Shown: positions 9,138-19,507, counted from the stretch's first letter. The stretch is 64,000 bases of DNA from DATFRY01 sp035489015 (GCA_035489015.1 DATHKR010000257.1:34151-98150), one strand, 5' to 3'. Notes: generated from the sequence alone by a model not told the origin. Numbers and translations are program-made.

Positions 9138-9293
9138 GCGAACCTTCTTTCCCGGCCGTCGGCGGACCCGCGCACGCCGCTTGTAGAGCTCGATCGAGAT
9201 CGGCCGCGCAGGGTGAAAGCTTGAGCCGCGCGGGGTCCGCGATCGAACCCCGACGGGGCGAGCCGTGCGCCGAGGTGGGCACAGGGAGCAGGT

Positions 9294-9322
9294 TTGACAG
9301 GCGCACCGCCGCTTCCTACGGT
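9294..9322 (+). promoter_or_regulatory. Sigma-70-like promoter, apparently leaderless
   Basis: A perfect TTGACA (9294-9299), a 17-base spacer and TACGGT (9317-9322). The predicted start of transcription falls on or next to the ATG at 9328, leaving no room for a leader or ribosome binding site. Confidence 0.55.
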
Positions 9323-9327
9323 TGGGG

Positions 9328-10149
9328 ATGGCGGTCCGGCCCCTGCTCTACGCTCTCCCCGCGGTGATCGGCCTGGGCGCGGCCGGCTGGCTGCTGCGCG
9401 AGAACCGCGCGCTCGAGCGCGAGCTGGTCGAGCTGCGCCGAGACGCGAGCCAGGGCGCCGGGGCCGGCGCGATCGTCCCCGGGGCGACCGAGAAGGCCGG
9501 GCCGGCACCGGTGCAGGGTGGTGAGCGCCGCCGCGGTGGCGGGCTGGGCGGCTTCCTCCGCGGTCTCTCTCGCGCCGGCGCGCCGCCGCCCGCGCTGGAT
9601 CCGCCGCAGAAGGAGAGCCGGGCCGAGCGCCGCCAGCGCCGCATGGACGAGCTGCGCGCCATGCTCGGCCGCGAGCCGGGCGAGAGCGCCGACGACTATC
9701 GCGCGCGGGTGATGCCGATGGTCACCGCGGCGCTGGCCATCCCGCGCTCGCGGATGGAGGAGATGCGCGCCGAGGCGGAGAAGGCGGCCCAGGTCACCGA
9801 CGGCCAGCGGACCCAGCTCGACGCGCTGTTCGACGACGTCACCCGCGAGACGATCGAGCTCACCAACCAGGCGATCGCGACCGGTGACCTCACGCCTTAT
9901 GAGCGCAACGTGTCCGGGCTCCTGTCGTGGGGCGGCGGCCTGGGCGCGATCCTCGGCTCCACCCAGAACCGCATCGCCGGCATCCTCAGCGCCGAGCAGC
10001 GGCAGATCCTGGTCGACCAGGGGTTCGAGTGGGGTGAGTACCTCGGCGCGCACATGCCGTGGGAGAAGCTCGATCCGCCGCCCGCCCCGACCGGCGAGGG
10101 CGGCAGCGGCGACGGCGAGGGCGGTGATCGCGGTGGTGGCGGCACCTGA
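9328..10149 (+). CDS. Hypothetical membrane-anchored coiled-coil protein
   Basis: A 273-residue protein of no recognised family. One N-terminal hydrophobic anchor (LLYALPAVIGLGAAGWLL) is followed by a charged heptad-like segment (RENRALERELVELRRD), a glycine-rich linker, then a helical domain (about residues 90-235: ERRQRRMDELRAMLG, SRMEEMRAEAEKAAQ, AEQRQILVDQGFEWGEYL). It ends in a Gly/Asp-rich tail. The helical part with repeated glutamine and charged residues resembles Spy/CpxP-like or other periplasmic helical bundles, but that is only a guess. The start is ATG 9328; TTG 9322 is in frame. Confidence 0.7.
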   Translation: MAVRPLLYALPAVIGLGAAGWLLRENRALERELVELRRDASQGAGAGAIVPGATEKAGPAPVQGGERRRGGGLGGFLRGLSRAGAPPPALDPPQKESRAERRQRRMDELRAMLGREPGESADDYRARVMPMVTAALAIPRSRMEEMRAEAEKAAQVTDGQRTQLDALFDDVTRETIELTNQAIATGDLTPYERNVSGLLSWGGGLGAILGSTQNRIAGILSAEQRQILVDQGFEWGEYLGAHMPWEKLDPPPAPTGEGGSGDGEGGDRGGGGT

Positions 10150-10275
10150 CCGCGCTCATGTCGCGGGCCTTGCGCTCCCGCTCGCGGCGGTTCTCGGGCA
10201 TCATCCGGTCCTCGTGGATCGACCGGGTGACATGGATCTCGCGGGCATGCTTCTCGGGACCCCGTCGGTGCACTG

Positions 10276-11016
10276 GTGAGCGTCGAACCCGTCATCTCGG
10301 TCCGCGATCTCCACTTCCGCTACCGGCCCGAGCAGCGGCTGGTCCTCCGCGGCGTCGACCTCGACATCGCCGCGGGCGCGCGCTGCCTGCTCATCGGCGC
10401 CAACGGCGCGGGCAAGACCACCCTCCTCAGGGTGATGGGTGGAAAGCACATGGTCCCGGAGCAGGCCGCGCGCGTGCTCGGCCGCTCCGCCTTCCACGAC
10501 ACCGCCCTGTCCGGGATGGTCGAGTACCTGGGCGGAGGATTCCCGTTCGAGGTCGACATCCGGGTCGGCGACCTCGTCGCCGGGGTGCGCAACGCCGACG
10601 CGGACCGCCTCGACCGCCTGATCGCGCTGCTCGGGGTCGACCTCGAGTGGCACATGCACCGCGTCTCCGACGGACAGCGGCGGCGGGTCCAGCTCCTGCT
10701 CGGGCTGGTGCGCCCCCGCCGGGTGCTCCTCCTCGACGAGATCACCACCGACCTCGACCTCCTGGCCCGCCAGGATCTTCTCGATTTCCTGCGCGAGGAG
10801 AGCGAGGAGCGGTCGGTCACGGTGGTCTACGCCACGCACATCCTCGACCGGCTGGAGTCGTGGGCCACTCACCTTTGCGCGCTGCGCGGCGGGCGCGTGA
10901 CCTGGATGGGTCCCATCGACGAGATGCCGGAGCTGGCCGAGGCGCGGGCCGCCGGCCGGGCGTCGCCGCTGTACGAGGGAGTGCTGTCCTGGTTGCGCGC
11001 TCCGGCTCTGTTATAG
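10276..11016 (+). CDS. CAF16/ABCI-type cytosolic ABC ATPase
   Basis: A 246-residue ABC ATPase with Walker A GANGAGKTT (41-49), an unusual signature VSDGQRRRVQ instead of LSGGQ, Walker B VLLLDEITTDLD and H-loop VVYATHILD. The signature and the following LLLDE..TDLD.LAR.DLL and ESWATHL stretches are those of yeast Caf16 and plant ABCI19-21 proteins, soluble ABC proteins not tied to a transporter. No permease gene is adjacent. The start is GTG 10276. It precedes the FHA-GGDEF and mutS2 genes on the same strand, 40 bp away. The role is unknown; stress or gene-regulation roles are described for the eukaryotic members. Confidence 0.85.
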   Translation: MSVEPVISVRDLHFRYRPEQRLVLRGVDLDIAAGARCLLIGANGAGKTTLLRVMGGKHMVPEQAARVLGRSAFHDTALSGMVEYLGGGFPFEVDIRVGDLVAGVRNADADRLDRLIALLGVDLEWHMHRVSDGQRRRVQLLLGLVRPRRVLLLDEITTDLDLLARQDLLDFLREESEERSVTVVYATHILDRLESWATHLCALRGGRVTWMGPIDEMPELAEARAAGRASPLYEGVLSWLRAPALL

Positions 11017-11017
11017 T
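11012..11017 (+). promoter_or_regulatory. Possible -10 element for the FHA-GGDEF gene
   Basis: TATAGT matches the sigma-70 -10 consensus in five of six bases and overlaps the stop codon of the ABC gene. No good -35 is visible at 17 bases, so the site is uncertain. Confidence 0.3.
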
Positions 11018-11056
11018 CGACGCCTTCGGCCACAGTCCGCGAACGGAGAGCTTGGA

Positions 11057-12016
11057 TTGGCGCAGGCCGGACGAACCAAGAAGCGGCGGGGCAGCACGGT
11101 GGTGCTGGATGACCCGCCGGGCGGAGCCGGTGGCAACGACTCCGGGCCCGAGGAGGATGCCTACATCATCCTGCTTCACCCGCCGGGCACCGAGATGGGC
11201 TGGCGCACCACGCTCGAGCTCGATCGCTACCTGGTCGGGCGCGACGAGGCCGCCGAGATCTTCCTCGCCCGCGAGTCGGTCTCGCGCCAGCACGCCGAGC
11301 TCCGGCGCGACGTGGGCGGTCACTGGATGCTGCGCGACCTGGGCTCGACCAACGGCTCGTTCGTGAACGACCGCCGCGTCAGCGAGGTGCGGCTGCGCGA
11401 CGGCGACCAGATCAAGTTTGGCGACGTGGTCTACAAGTTCCTGTCCGGCGGGAACGTCGAGCACCGATACCACGAGGAGATCTATCAGATGTCGGTGCTG
11501 GACGCCCTGACCGGCGTCTACAACCGGCGGTTCTTCAACGACTTCCTCGAGCGCGAGCGAGCCAGCGCGCAGCGCCACCGGAATCCCCTGACGCTGGTCA
11601 TGCTCGACATCGATCACTTCAAGGAAGTGAACGACCAGCGCGGTCACCTGTGCGGCGACGCGGCCCTGCGCCAGGTGGCCGATCGGATCAAGCCGCGCAT
11701 CCGGCGCGAGGACCTGTTCGCGCGCTTCGGCGGCGAGGAGTTCGCGGCGATCCTGACCATCACGCCGCTCGAGGGCGGGCTGCGCTTCGCCGAGTCGCTG
11801 CGCCAGATCGTGGCGCGGCGGCCGTTCGTGTTCGACGGCGAGGAGTTCCCGATGACCATCAGCCTGGGCGTGACGGCGATGATCGACGAGCCCGACCTCA
11901 CCACCGACGCCCTCATCCAGCGGGCCGACGCGCTCATGTACGAGGCCAAGCGGCTGGGCCGCGATCGCGTCTGCCCGGTGGTGCCGCCCCGGGCCAGCTC
12001 GAGCAACGGCGAGTGA
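11057..12016 (+). CDS. FHA-GGDEF diguanylate cyclase
   Basis: A 319-residue protein. Residues about 35-130 form an FHA phosphothreonine-binding domain (YLVGRDEAAEIFL, SVSRQHAELR, LGSTNGSFVN). Residues about 150-310 form a GGDEF domain with the active signature GGEEF and an inhibitory-site RRED five residues before it, so it should make cyclic di-GMP and be product-inhibited. The FHA domain suggests recruitment by a Ser/Thr kinase. The start is TTG 11057 behind ACGGAGAG; no ATG is available upstream. Its stop overlaps the mutS2 GTG. Confidence 0.93.
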   Translation: MAQAGRTKKRRGSTVVLDDPPGGAGGNDSGPEEDAYIILLHPPGTEMGWRTTLELDRYLVGRDEAAEIFLARESVSRQHAELRRDVGGHWMLRDLGSTNGSFVNDRRVSEVRLRDGDQIKFGDVVYKFLSGGNVEHRYHEEIYQMSVLDALTGVYNRRFFNDFLERERASAQRHRNPLTLVMLDIDHFKEVNDQRGHLCGDAALRQVADRIKPRIRREDLFARFGGEEFAAILTITPLEGGLRFAESLRQIVARRPFVFDGEEFPMTISLGVTAMIDEPDLTTDALIQRADALMYEAKRLGRDRVCPVVPPRASSSNGE

Positions 12017-14589
12017 GCGAGCCCGTCGTGACGCCGGATGACCGCACGGGCGGCGCCGGGTCGATCATCGATCCGGGCATCGATCCGGGCATCGATCCCG
12101 GCATCGATCCCGGCATCGACCCGGGCGTCGACCCGGGCGTCGATCCGATCACCGCCGGACCGGAGACTCGCGCGCAGCTCGGCTGGGATCAGATCGTCGC
12201 CGACCTCGGCCGCCGCTGCCGCACCACCCCCGGTGAGCAGCGGGCGCTCCAGCTCCACTTCCTGCCCGATCCGGACGCGGCGCGGGAGCGCATGGCCGAG
12301 ATCGCGGAGGCCCGCGGCCTGCGCACCGGCGGGCGGCCGCTGCCGTTCGGCGGCGTGGTCGACCTGCGCGAGGCGGTCCGGCGCGCGGTCAAGGGCGCGG
12401 TGCTCGAGCCGGCCGACCTGGTCGCGGTCGGCCAGACCGCGCGCGGCTGCGATCGTCTGCGCCGTCACCTGCGCCAGGAGCGCGAGCGGGCCCCGCGCCT
12501 GGCGGTGCGCGGCGAGCGCGTGCCCGAGCTGGGCCACGTCTTCCACCCGATCCTGGAGGCGTTCGACGAGACCGGGCGGCTGCACGACCACGCCAGCGCC
12601 GAGCTGGCCTCCCGCCGCCGCCACGCCGCCCACGTCCGCGCCGAGCTCGACCGCCGCGCGCGCGATCTGCTCGACGACAAGCGCTGGGCCGACGCGCTGC
12701 AGGATCGCTTCTACACCCAGCGCGACGAGCGCTGCGTCCTGCCGATCCGGGTCGAGGCGCGCAGCCGGGTGCGCGGCATCGTGCACGGCACCTCGCACAG
12801 CGGGCAGACCGTGTTCGTCGAGCCGGAGGCGCTGGTCGAGCTGGGCAACCAGCTGGTCCTCGCGCTCCACGCGGTGGCCGACGAGGAGCAGCGCATCCTG
12901 GCCCAGCTGACCGGATTCGTGGCCGAGGACGCCGCCGCGCTCGCCGCCGCGCTCGAGATCGCCGCCGAGCTCGACGTGCTGGCCGCCGCGGCCGACCAGG
13001 CCGAGGTGCTCGCGGCCAGCGCGCCGGCGATCGATCCGGACGGCGGCTTCCAGCTGGACGGCGCGCGCCACCCGCTCATGGAGCTGGGCGGCAGGCCGTG
13101 CGTGCCCAACGACATCCGGCTGGCCCCCGGTGCCGGCCTCATCGTGTCGGGTCCGAACGCGGGCGGAAAGACGGTCGCGCTCAAGACCACCGGGCTGGCC
13201 GTGCTGATGGCGCGGGCCGGGTTGCACGTCGCGGCCGGGCCGGCCAGCTCGCTGCCGTGGATCGATCGAGTGGAGAGCGACATCGGCGACGCGCAGAGCC
13301 TGGAGAAGGACCTGTCCACGTTCAGCGGCCACCTGGTCCGCCTGGCCGGGATCCTCCGCTCGGCCGGGCCCGGCACGCTGGTGCTGCTCGACGAGCTCTG
13401 CGTCGGCACCGAGCCGGAGCAGGGCGCGGCGCTGGCCCAGGCGGTGCTGGAGGGGCTGGCGGCGCGCGGCGCCCAGGTGATGGTGTCGACCCACTACGAG
13501 CGGCTGAAGGCGCTCGGCGCGACCGATCCGCGCTTCGCCAACGCGTCGGTCGGGTTCGATCTGGTCGCGATGCTGCCGACCTTCCAGCTCCACCTCGGGG
13601 TGCCGGGCACGTCCGGCGCGCTGGCCCTGGCCCGCCGGCTGGAGCTGGACGCCGGGCTGGTCGAGCGGGCCGAGGTCATCCTCGGCGCGCGCCGGGCCGA
13701 CATCGAGGAGCTGCTGGTCGCGCTGGCCGACGAGCGCGAGCGGCTGGCCGGCGAGCGGGAAGAAGTGGCCGCGCTGCGGGCCGAGGCGGAGCGCGCGCTG
13801 GCGGCGGCGGCGCTGGCCGAGGAGCGGGCGCGCGAGCGCGAGCGACAGGTCCGCCAGGGCAGCCACGACGAGGCGGTGGCGGCGCTGCGCGAGACCCGGC
13901 GCGAGCTCGACGAGCTGCGCGTGACGGTGCGGCGGCGGCGCAAGATCGAGGGCACCACCGGCGCCACCGACGTCCGCTCGATCGGCGCCGAGGTGGACGC
14001 GGCGGCGGCGCGGATCGCGGCCAACGCGCCGGCCCCGACCGCGGCCGCGTCCGGCGACCAGCCGCCGGATCCGTTGGAGCTGCGCCCGGGGGTGGAGGTG
14101 CGGGTGCTGCCGCTGTCGGCCTCCGGCGCGGTGGTCTCCGCGCCCGAGGGCGGTCGCGTCTCGGTCCAGGTCGGCGCGCTGCGCACCACGGTCAGCGTCG
14201 CGGACGTCCGGCTGGTGTCGGGCCGGCAGCTGCGCCGCGAGGGGACGGCGCGCGGGGGCGGCGCCGGGCGTGGCCGCAGCGGGGGCGGCGGCGGGGTGAC
14301 CACGGTGACGGCGCCGACCGAGGGGCGCGCGCTGCGCCGCAGCCCGGACGCGACCCTGGACCTGCGCGGCGAGCGCGTGGACGACGCCATCTCCGCGCTC
14401 GATCGCTTCCTCGACGAGAGCATGCGCGCCGATCGCGACGCGATCTTCGTCATCCACGGCCACGGCACCGGCGCGCTGCGCAACGCGGTCCGCGAGCACA
14501 TCCGCGCCCACCCGGCGGTCTCGCAGTCGCGCCCGGGCGAGCAGTCCGAGGGCGGCGACGGGGTGACCGTGGCCTGGCTCGACGTGTAG
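12013..14589 (+). CDS. mutS2: MutS2 family endonuclease/ATPase
   Basis: An 858-residue MutS2 homologue. The ATPase core has Walker A GPNAGGKT (about 380-387), Walker B LVLLDELCVGTE (about 456) and STHYERLK. A long coiled coil (about 560-650) and a C-terminal Smr nuclease domain (about 781-858, LDLRGER and IHGHGTGALR) complete the family layout. In known members it acts on recombination intermediates or rescues collided ribosomes. The GTG start overlaps the preceding TGA. The first 50 residues are unusual: a tandem (I/V)DPG repeat precedes the normal N-terminus (RAQLGWDQIVADL). Confidence 0.93.
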   Translation: MSEPVVTPDDRTGGAGSIIDPGIDPGIDPGIDPGIDPGVDPGVDPITAGPETRAQLGWDQIVADLGRRCRTTPGEQRALQLHFLPDPDAARERMAEIAEARGLRTGGRPLPFGGVVDLREAVRRAVKGAVLEPADLVAVGQTARGCDRLRRHLRQERERAPRLAVRGERVPELGHVFHPILEAFDETGRLHDHASAELASRRRHAAHVRAELDRRARDLLDDKRWADALQDRFYTQRDERCVLPIRVEARSRVRGIVHGTSHSGQTVFVEPEALVELGNQLVLALHAVADEEQRILAQLTGFVAEDAAALAAALEIAAELDVLAAAADQAEVLAASAPAIDPDGGFQLDGARHPLMELGGRPCVPNDIRLAPGAGLIVSGPNAGGKTVALKTTGLAVLMARAGLHVAAGPASSLPWIDRVESDIGDAQSLEKDLSTFSGHLVRLAGILRSAGPGTLVLLDELCVGTEPEQGAALAQAVLEGLAARGAQVMVSTHYERLKALGATDPRFANASVGFDLVAMLPTFQLHLGVPGTSGALALARRLELDAGLVERAEVILGARRADIEELLVALADERERLAGEREEVAALRAEAERALAAAALAEERARERERQVRQGSHDEAVAALRETRRELDELRVTVRRRRKIEGTTGATDVRSIGAEVDAAAARIAANAPAPTAAASGDQPPDPLELRPGVEVRVLPLSASGAVVSAPEGGRVSVQVGALRTTVSVADVRLVSGRQLRREGTARGGGAGRGRSGGGGGVTTVTAPTEGRALRRSPDATLDLRGERVDDAISALDRFLDESMRADRDAIFVIHGHGTGALRNAVREHIRAHPAVSQSRPGEQSEGGDGVTVAWLDV
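12067..12147 (+). repeat. 12-bp tandem repeat at the mutS2 N-terminus
   Basis: About 6.75 copies of a 12-base unit (ATCGATCCGGGC and close variants) encode a run of IDPG/VDPG. It keeps the reading frame whatever the copy number, so length can vary without frameshift. Confidence 0.9.
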
Positions 14590-14620
14590 CGAGCGCGTCG
14601 CGCGGGCGCGGCGGGGCGCC

Positions 14621-15997
<1,377 letters not shown>

Positions 15998-16062
15998 GGC
16001 GGGAATCTACCTCCCGCGCGGCCGTCGATCCGAGGGTCGACCAGCCGTGTCGTCGGCCGGCC

Positions 16063-17718
16063 TCAGGGCGTAGGCCGGCGCACCCAGGTGAGGTCGGTGG
16101 TCACGCCCTCGTCGTCGCGCGCGGTCGTGGCCCGGGGCGGCTCTGCCTCGCCGGCCCGCCCGGTCGACATCACGTTGTCCCACCCGCGCGAGCCGGCCGC
16201 GCGCACCAGCGCGGCGCCCACGTCCATCCGGGCGTACGCACCCGACAGGTCGTACATCCCGGACGCGGCCATCGCGCGCTTGAGCGCGGCGGCCAGCTCG
16301 CCGGCGTGGGCGTAGCGGCGGGCCGGATCCTTCTCGAGGCAGCGCAGCACCACCTCCTCGATCGCGGGCGGCACGCCCGGGCGGCGCCGCGACGGCGGCA
16401 CCGGCGGCTGGCTGAGGGTCGCGCGGATGGTCTGCCCGACGTCCGGGTAGTCGAACGGCGCCGTCCCGCACAGGAGGAAGTAGAGCACCGCGCCGATCCC
16501 GTACACGTCGGAGCTCGGGTGCGCGTCGCTGCCGCTGGCCACCTCGGGCGAGGCCCACTTCGGGGTGCCGACCGCCCAGCCGTCGGCGGTGAGCGCGGTC
16601 GAGCGCTCGCGCTGGGCCAGCTTGGCCAGCCCGAAGTCGAGCACCTTCACGAACTCGCCCTCGCCGTCGAGCGTGATGACGAACAGGTTCTCCGGCTTGA
16701 TGTCGCGGTGCACGATGCCGCGCGCGTGCGCCTCGGCCAGCGCCTTGGCCGCCTGGCGGACCAGCCGCGCCGCGCGCACCGGCTCGAGCGGCCCCTCGGT
16801 CGACACGATCGCGTGCAGGTCGCGCCCGGTCAGCAGCTCCATCGCGTAGTACCAGAGCCCGTCCTCGGTGACGCCGTAGTCGAACACGCGCACGGTGTTG
16901 GGATGGGTGAGCTCGGCGGTGGCGCGCACCTCGCGCTCGAACCGGGCGATCGCGCCGGCGTCGCCGCGCGTCTCCGGGCGCAGGATCTTGACCGCCACGT
17001 CGCGCTTGAGCGCGTGGTGATGGGCGGCCCACACCTCGCCCATGCCGCCGGCCCCGATCCGCTGGCGCAGGCGGTAGCGCCCGAGCGAGCGGGTCTCGAA
17101 CACCTGGCGGCGCAGGGTCCAGGTCATGTGGCCGCCGGTCAGGGTGACCGCGGCGGCCGCGAACAGGAACATCTGGTTGAGCGCGAAGCCGGCCAGCGCG
17201 GTCGGGTCGCGGAACTGCGCGCCCATCGGACCGTCGAACATCGCCATCGCGACGAGGGTGGCCGGGTGGGTGATCGCGATGAGGCCGATGGGCACGATCG
17301 CCCGCTTCCAGGAGTCGGTCACCAGCGCGGCCCGGCCCATGAGGACCAGGATCACGCCGAGCACCAGCGGGCTGACGATGCCGCCGAACTCGATGCAGGA
17401 GACCGAGACCAGCGCGGAGAGGATCGTGCAGGTGCCGGCGTCGGTCCAGCGCAGGAGCGCGGGCCCCGGCATGCGCCGGCCGTACATGACCACGACCGAC
17501 AGGAGCAGCGGCAGGATGCCCATCGCGCGGAGGACCAGGTACAGCCACAGCCGGCCGGGATGGACGAACTCGACCACGAACCAGTCGACCAGGCCGAACG
17601 CCGGCCACGCGACCACGCCGACCGTGCACGCGCGGCGCAGGCGCAGAACCATGGACGCGTGCTCGTCTCGCTCGATGCCGCCGCCGGAGCGGGCGAGCGA
17701 TCGGTTCAGGTCATCCAC
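16063..17718 (-). CDS. Membrane Ser/Thr protein kinase with N-terminal transmembrane domain
   Basis: A 551-residue Hanks-type kinase. Unlike most, its membrane part comes first: about five to six helices between residues 30 and 200 (for example LYLVLRAMGILPLLLSVVVM). The kinase domain follows (about 215-475) with GAGGMGEVW, VAVKIL, HRDIKPEN, DFGLAKL and GTPKWASPE. All catalytic residues are present. The C-terminal tail is short and Arg/Thr-rich. GTG 17718 is taken as the start; ATG 17652 (22 residues shorter) is possible. It is the last gene of a metallophosphoesterase/EAL/kinase set. Confidence 0.9.
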   Translation of the reverse strand: MDDLNRSLARSGGGIERDEHASMVLRLRRACTVGVVAWPAFGLVDWFVVEFVHPGRLWLYLVLRAMGILPLLLSVVVMYGRRMPGPALLRWTDAGTCTILSALVSVSCIEFGGIVSPLVLGVILVLMGRAALVTDSWKRAIVPIGLIAITHPATLVAMAMFDGPMGAQFRDPTALAGFALNQMFLFAAAAVTLTGGHMTWTLRRQVFETRSLGRYRLRQRIGAGGMGEVWAAHHHALKRDVAVKILRPETRGDAGAIARFEREVRATAELTHPNTVRVFDYGVTEDGLWYYAMELLTGRDLHAIVSTEGPLEPVRAARLVRQAAKALAEAHARGIVHRDIKPENLFVITLDGEGEFVKVLDFGLAKLAQRERSTALTADGWAVGTPKWASPEVASGSDAHPSSDVYGIGAVLYFLLCGTAPFDYPDVGQTIRATLSQPPVPPSRRRPGVPPAIEEVVLRCLEKDPARRYAHAGELAAALKRAMAASGMYDLSGAYARMDVGAALVRAAGSRGWDNVMSTGRAGEAEPPRATTARDDEGVTTDLTWVRRPTP

Positions 17719-17912
17719 AGTGGGAGAATGTCGTACAAGAATCGCGCCAGGGCAGGGCAGCGCGCTTTCGCTCGCTTGCCCGTCAGATCGCGGCGCGCCC
17801 TGCGGGCCAGTCACCGCGGCGGACAGTCGACCCGGGATGACGCGACCCCACTGTCGCGCGATGACGCGGCGCGGCCAAGCGGCGAGGCACTGGGCGAGGT
17901 ACCAGGCGAGTG

Positions 17913-18647
17913 CTAGGCGCCGACCGGCGGATCCAGGCCGAAGTCGCTCCACACCACCGGCAGCGGATCGCGCGCCGGCCGACCCAGGAAGTAACCCTGC
18001 CCGTAGTGCGCGCCGGTCTCGAGCACCGCGACCATCTCCTCGCGCGTCTCGATCCCCTCGGCCACCACCTTGGCGCCGAGCTGCTTGCACAGCTCGACGA
18101 TCGCGGTGACCAGCGTCTGCAGTCGGCCCCCGGATCGCAGCTGCGCGATGAGGTTGCGGTCGAGCTTGACCACCTCGGGCGCGAGGTCGGCGATGTACTT
18201 GAGGTTCGAGTGGCCGGCGCCGAGGTCGTCGACCGCGACCTTGATCCCCTTGGACCTGACCTCGCGCAGGACCGAGTGGCAGTAGCGGAAGTGGGTCAGC
18301 GGCACCGACTCGGTGATCTCGAGGTAGATGTCGTGGTCGTGGGAGGTGATCGCGTCGTCGGGCCGGACCAGCCAGCCCTCGTCGAACTCGGCCGGGTGCA
18401 GGTTGAGGAACAGCGGGTGATCGGTGCAGCGGTTGACCGCCATGCGGCGGAGCGCGCGCCCGAGCTGGCCCATGAAGTGGTGCTCGACCGCCTGCTCGAT
18501 GATGCTGAGCGCGGTCGGAAACTCGGGGAGGTCGGAGCGAACCAGCGACTCGAACCCGAACGTCACCCGCTTCTGTAGATCCACCACCGGCTGATAAGCG
18601 AGGTAGATGAGACCTCGCTCCAGCGCCTCTTCGACGGTCATCGTCAC
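17913..18647 (-). CDS. EAL-domain protein, probable cyclic di-GMP phosphodiesterase
   Basis: A 244-residue stand-alone EAL domain. The signature is ESL (33-35) instead of EAL. Further motifs are present: NLHPAEF, EITES, VDDLGAGHSNL (usual DDFGTG), VKLDRNLI, EGIET and GYFLGRP. The metal ligands and the catalytic Lys appear retained, so activity is likely, though the changed loop-6 motif (DDLGAG) could alter it. It lies 11 bp downstream of the metallophosphoesterase gene and 194 bp upstream of the kinase gene. It may counteract the GGDEF protein at 11057. Confidence 0.88.
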   Translation of the reverse strand: MTMTVEEALERGLIYLAYQPVVDLQKRVTFGFESLVRSDLPEFPTALSIIEQAVEHHFMGQLGRALRRMAVNRCTDHPLFLNLHPAEFDEGWLVRPDDAITSHDHDIYLEITESVPLTHFRYCHSVLREVRSKGIKVAVDDLGAGHSNLKYIADLAPEVVKLDRNLIAQLRSGGRLQTLVTAIVELCKQLGAKVVAEGIETREEMVAVLETGAHYGQGYFLGRPARDPLPVVWSDFGLDPPVGA

Positions 18648-18658
18648 GTCGCTGGGCC

Positions 18659-19507
18659 TCAGGCCTGGAGCGTACCGTGCGGCGCGGAGCGGAGCGAGTC
18701 GACGGCGCGCAGGGTGATGACGGCGACCTCGGCGCGCGTGCCTCGACCTGCCCGGACCCTCACCCCCGAGAAGCCGACCCCGGCGCTGACGTACAGCCAG
18801 GCGCCGCCGACCGGATACAGCCCGGCGCCGAAGTAGCGCTTGCCGGCGCTGCGAAACAGCCGCTCGGTGATGCCGCGGACGTTGATCTGCCCGCCGTGGG
18901 TGTGGCCGGAGAGCACCAGGTGGGCCCCCCGCGCGGCCAGCTCTCCCGCCTTCTCCGGGCAGTGGCAGAGCGCCAGCCGGGTGCCGCCGGGCGGCAGGCC
19001 GTCGAAGGCGGCCGCGACGTCGTCCTGGTGGGTCACCGGGTCATCGATGCCGATGACATGGAGCGGCGCTCCGGCCGCGTCGATGGTCAGGTGGCGGTTG
19101 CGCAGGACGTCGTAGCCGGCCGAGGCCAGCGCGCCGGCCACCTCGTCACCCGAGGCGTAGTAGTCGTGGTTGCCGAGCGTGCACACCACCCGGGGGGCCT
19201 CGAGCCCGGCCAGCTGGCGGCGGACCAGGCCGATCTCGTCGCGGCGGAAGTTGAGGTAGTCGCCGGTCATCGCCACGAGGTCGGCGCGGGCCCGGTTGGC
19301 CAGGGTGACCGCGACGCGGACGTGCTCCGCCCCGGTCATGCGACCGCAGTGCACGTCGGTCAGGTGCACGATGCGCAGCCCGTCATGGCGCGGATCGATC
19401 CCGTCGACGGCGACCTCGTGCTCGACCAGGTGAGGGAGCTCGGCGAGCCGGGATGGTTGCGGCCGCGGCAAGGAGTGGGAGTATGCGCGCGGGTCGAGAG
19501 ACGTCAA
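18659..19507 (-). CDS. Metallophosphoesterase (YkuE-like)
   Basis: A protein of about 282 residues of the calcineurin-like phosphoesterase superfamily: LRIVHLTDVHCG, MTGDYLNF, TLGNHDYY and SGHTHGGQIN give the full set of metal ligands. The layout after the GDLR-like DGLRIVHLTD entry matches YkuE-type enzymes, which often carry a membrane or signal segment, not visible here. The start is uncertain; TTG 19507 was chosen because the reading frame upstream is Arg-rich and unlike the family. It is first in a run with the EAL and kinase genes and divergent from the PKD lipoprotein. Confidence 0.86.
   Translation of the reverse strand: MTSLDPRAYSHSLPRPQPSRLAELPHLVEHEVAVDGIDPRHDGLRIVHLTDVHCGRMTGAEHVRVAVTLANRARADLVAMTGDYLNFRRDEIGLVRRQLAGLEAPRVVCTLGNHDYYASGDEVAGALASAGYDVLRNRHLTIDAAGAPLHVIGIDDPVTHQDDVAAAFDGLPPGGTRLALCHCPEKAGELAARGAHLVLSGHTHGGQINVRGITERLFRSAGKRYFGAGLYPVGGAWLYVSAGVGFSGVRVRAGRGTRAEVAVITLRAVDSLRSAPHGTLQA

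Noticed and set aside
10150..10275. Small ORFs in the 126-bp gap before the ABC gene
   Set aside because: Plus and minus frames are Arg-rich without a ribosome site or a recognisable motif.
12067..12147. Possible CRISPR-like repeat
   Set aside because: The unit is 12 bp with no spacers and codes in frame for an (I/V)DPG run. It is a coding tandem repeat.
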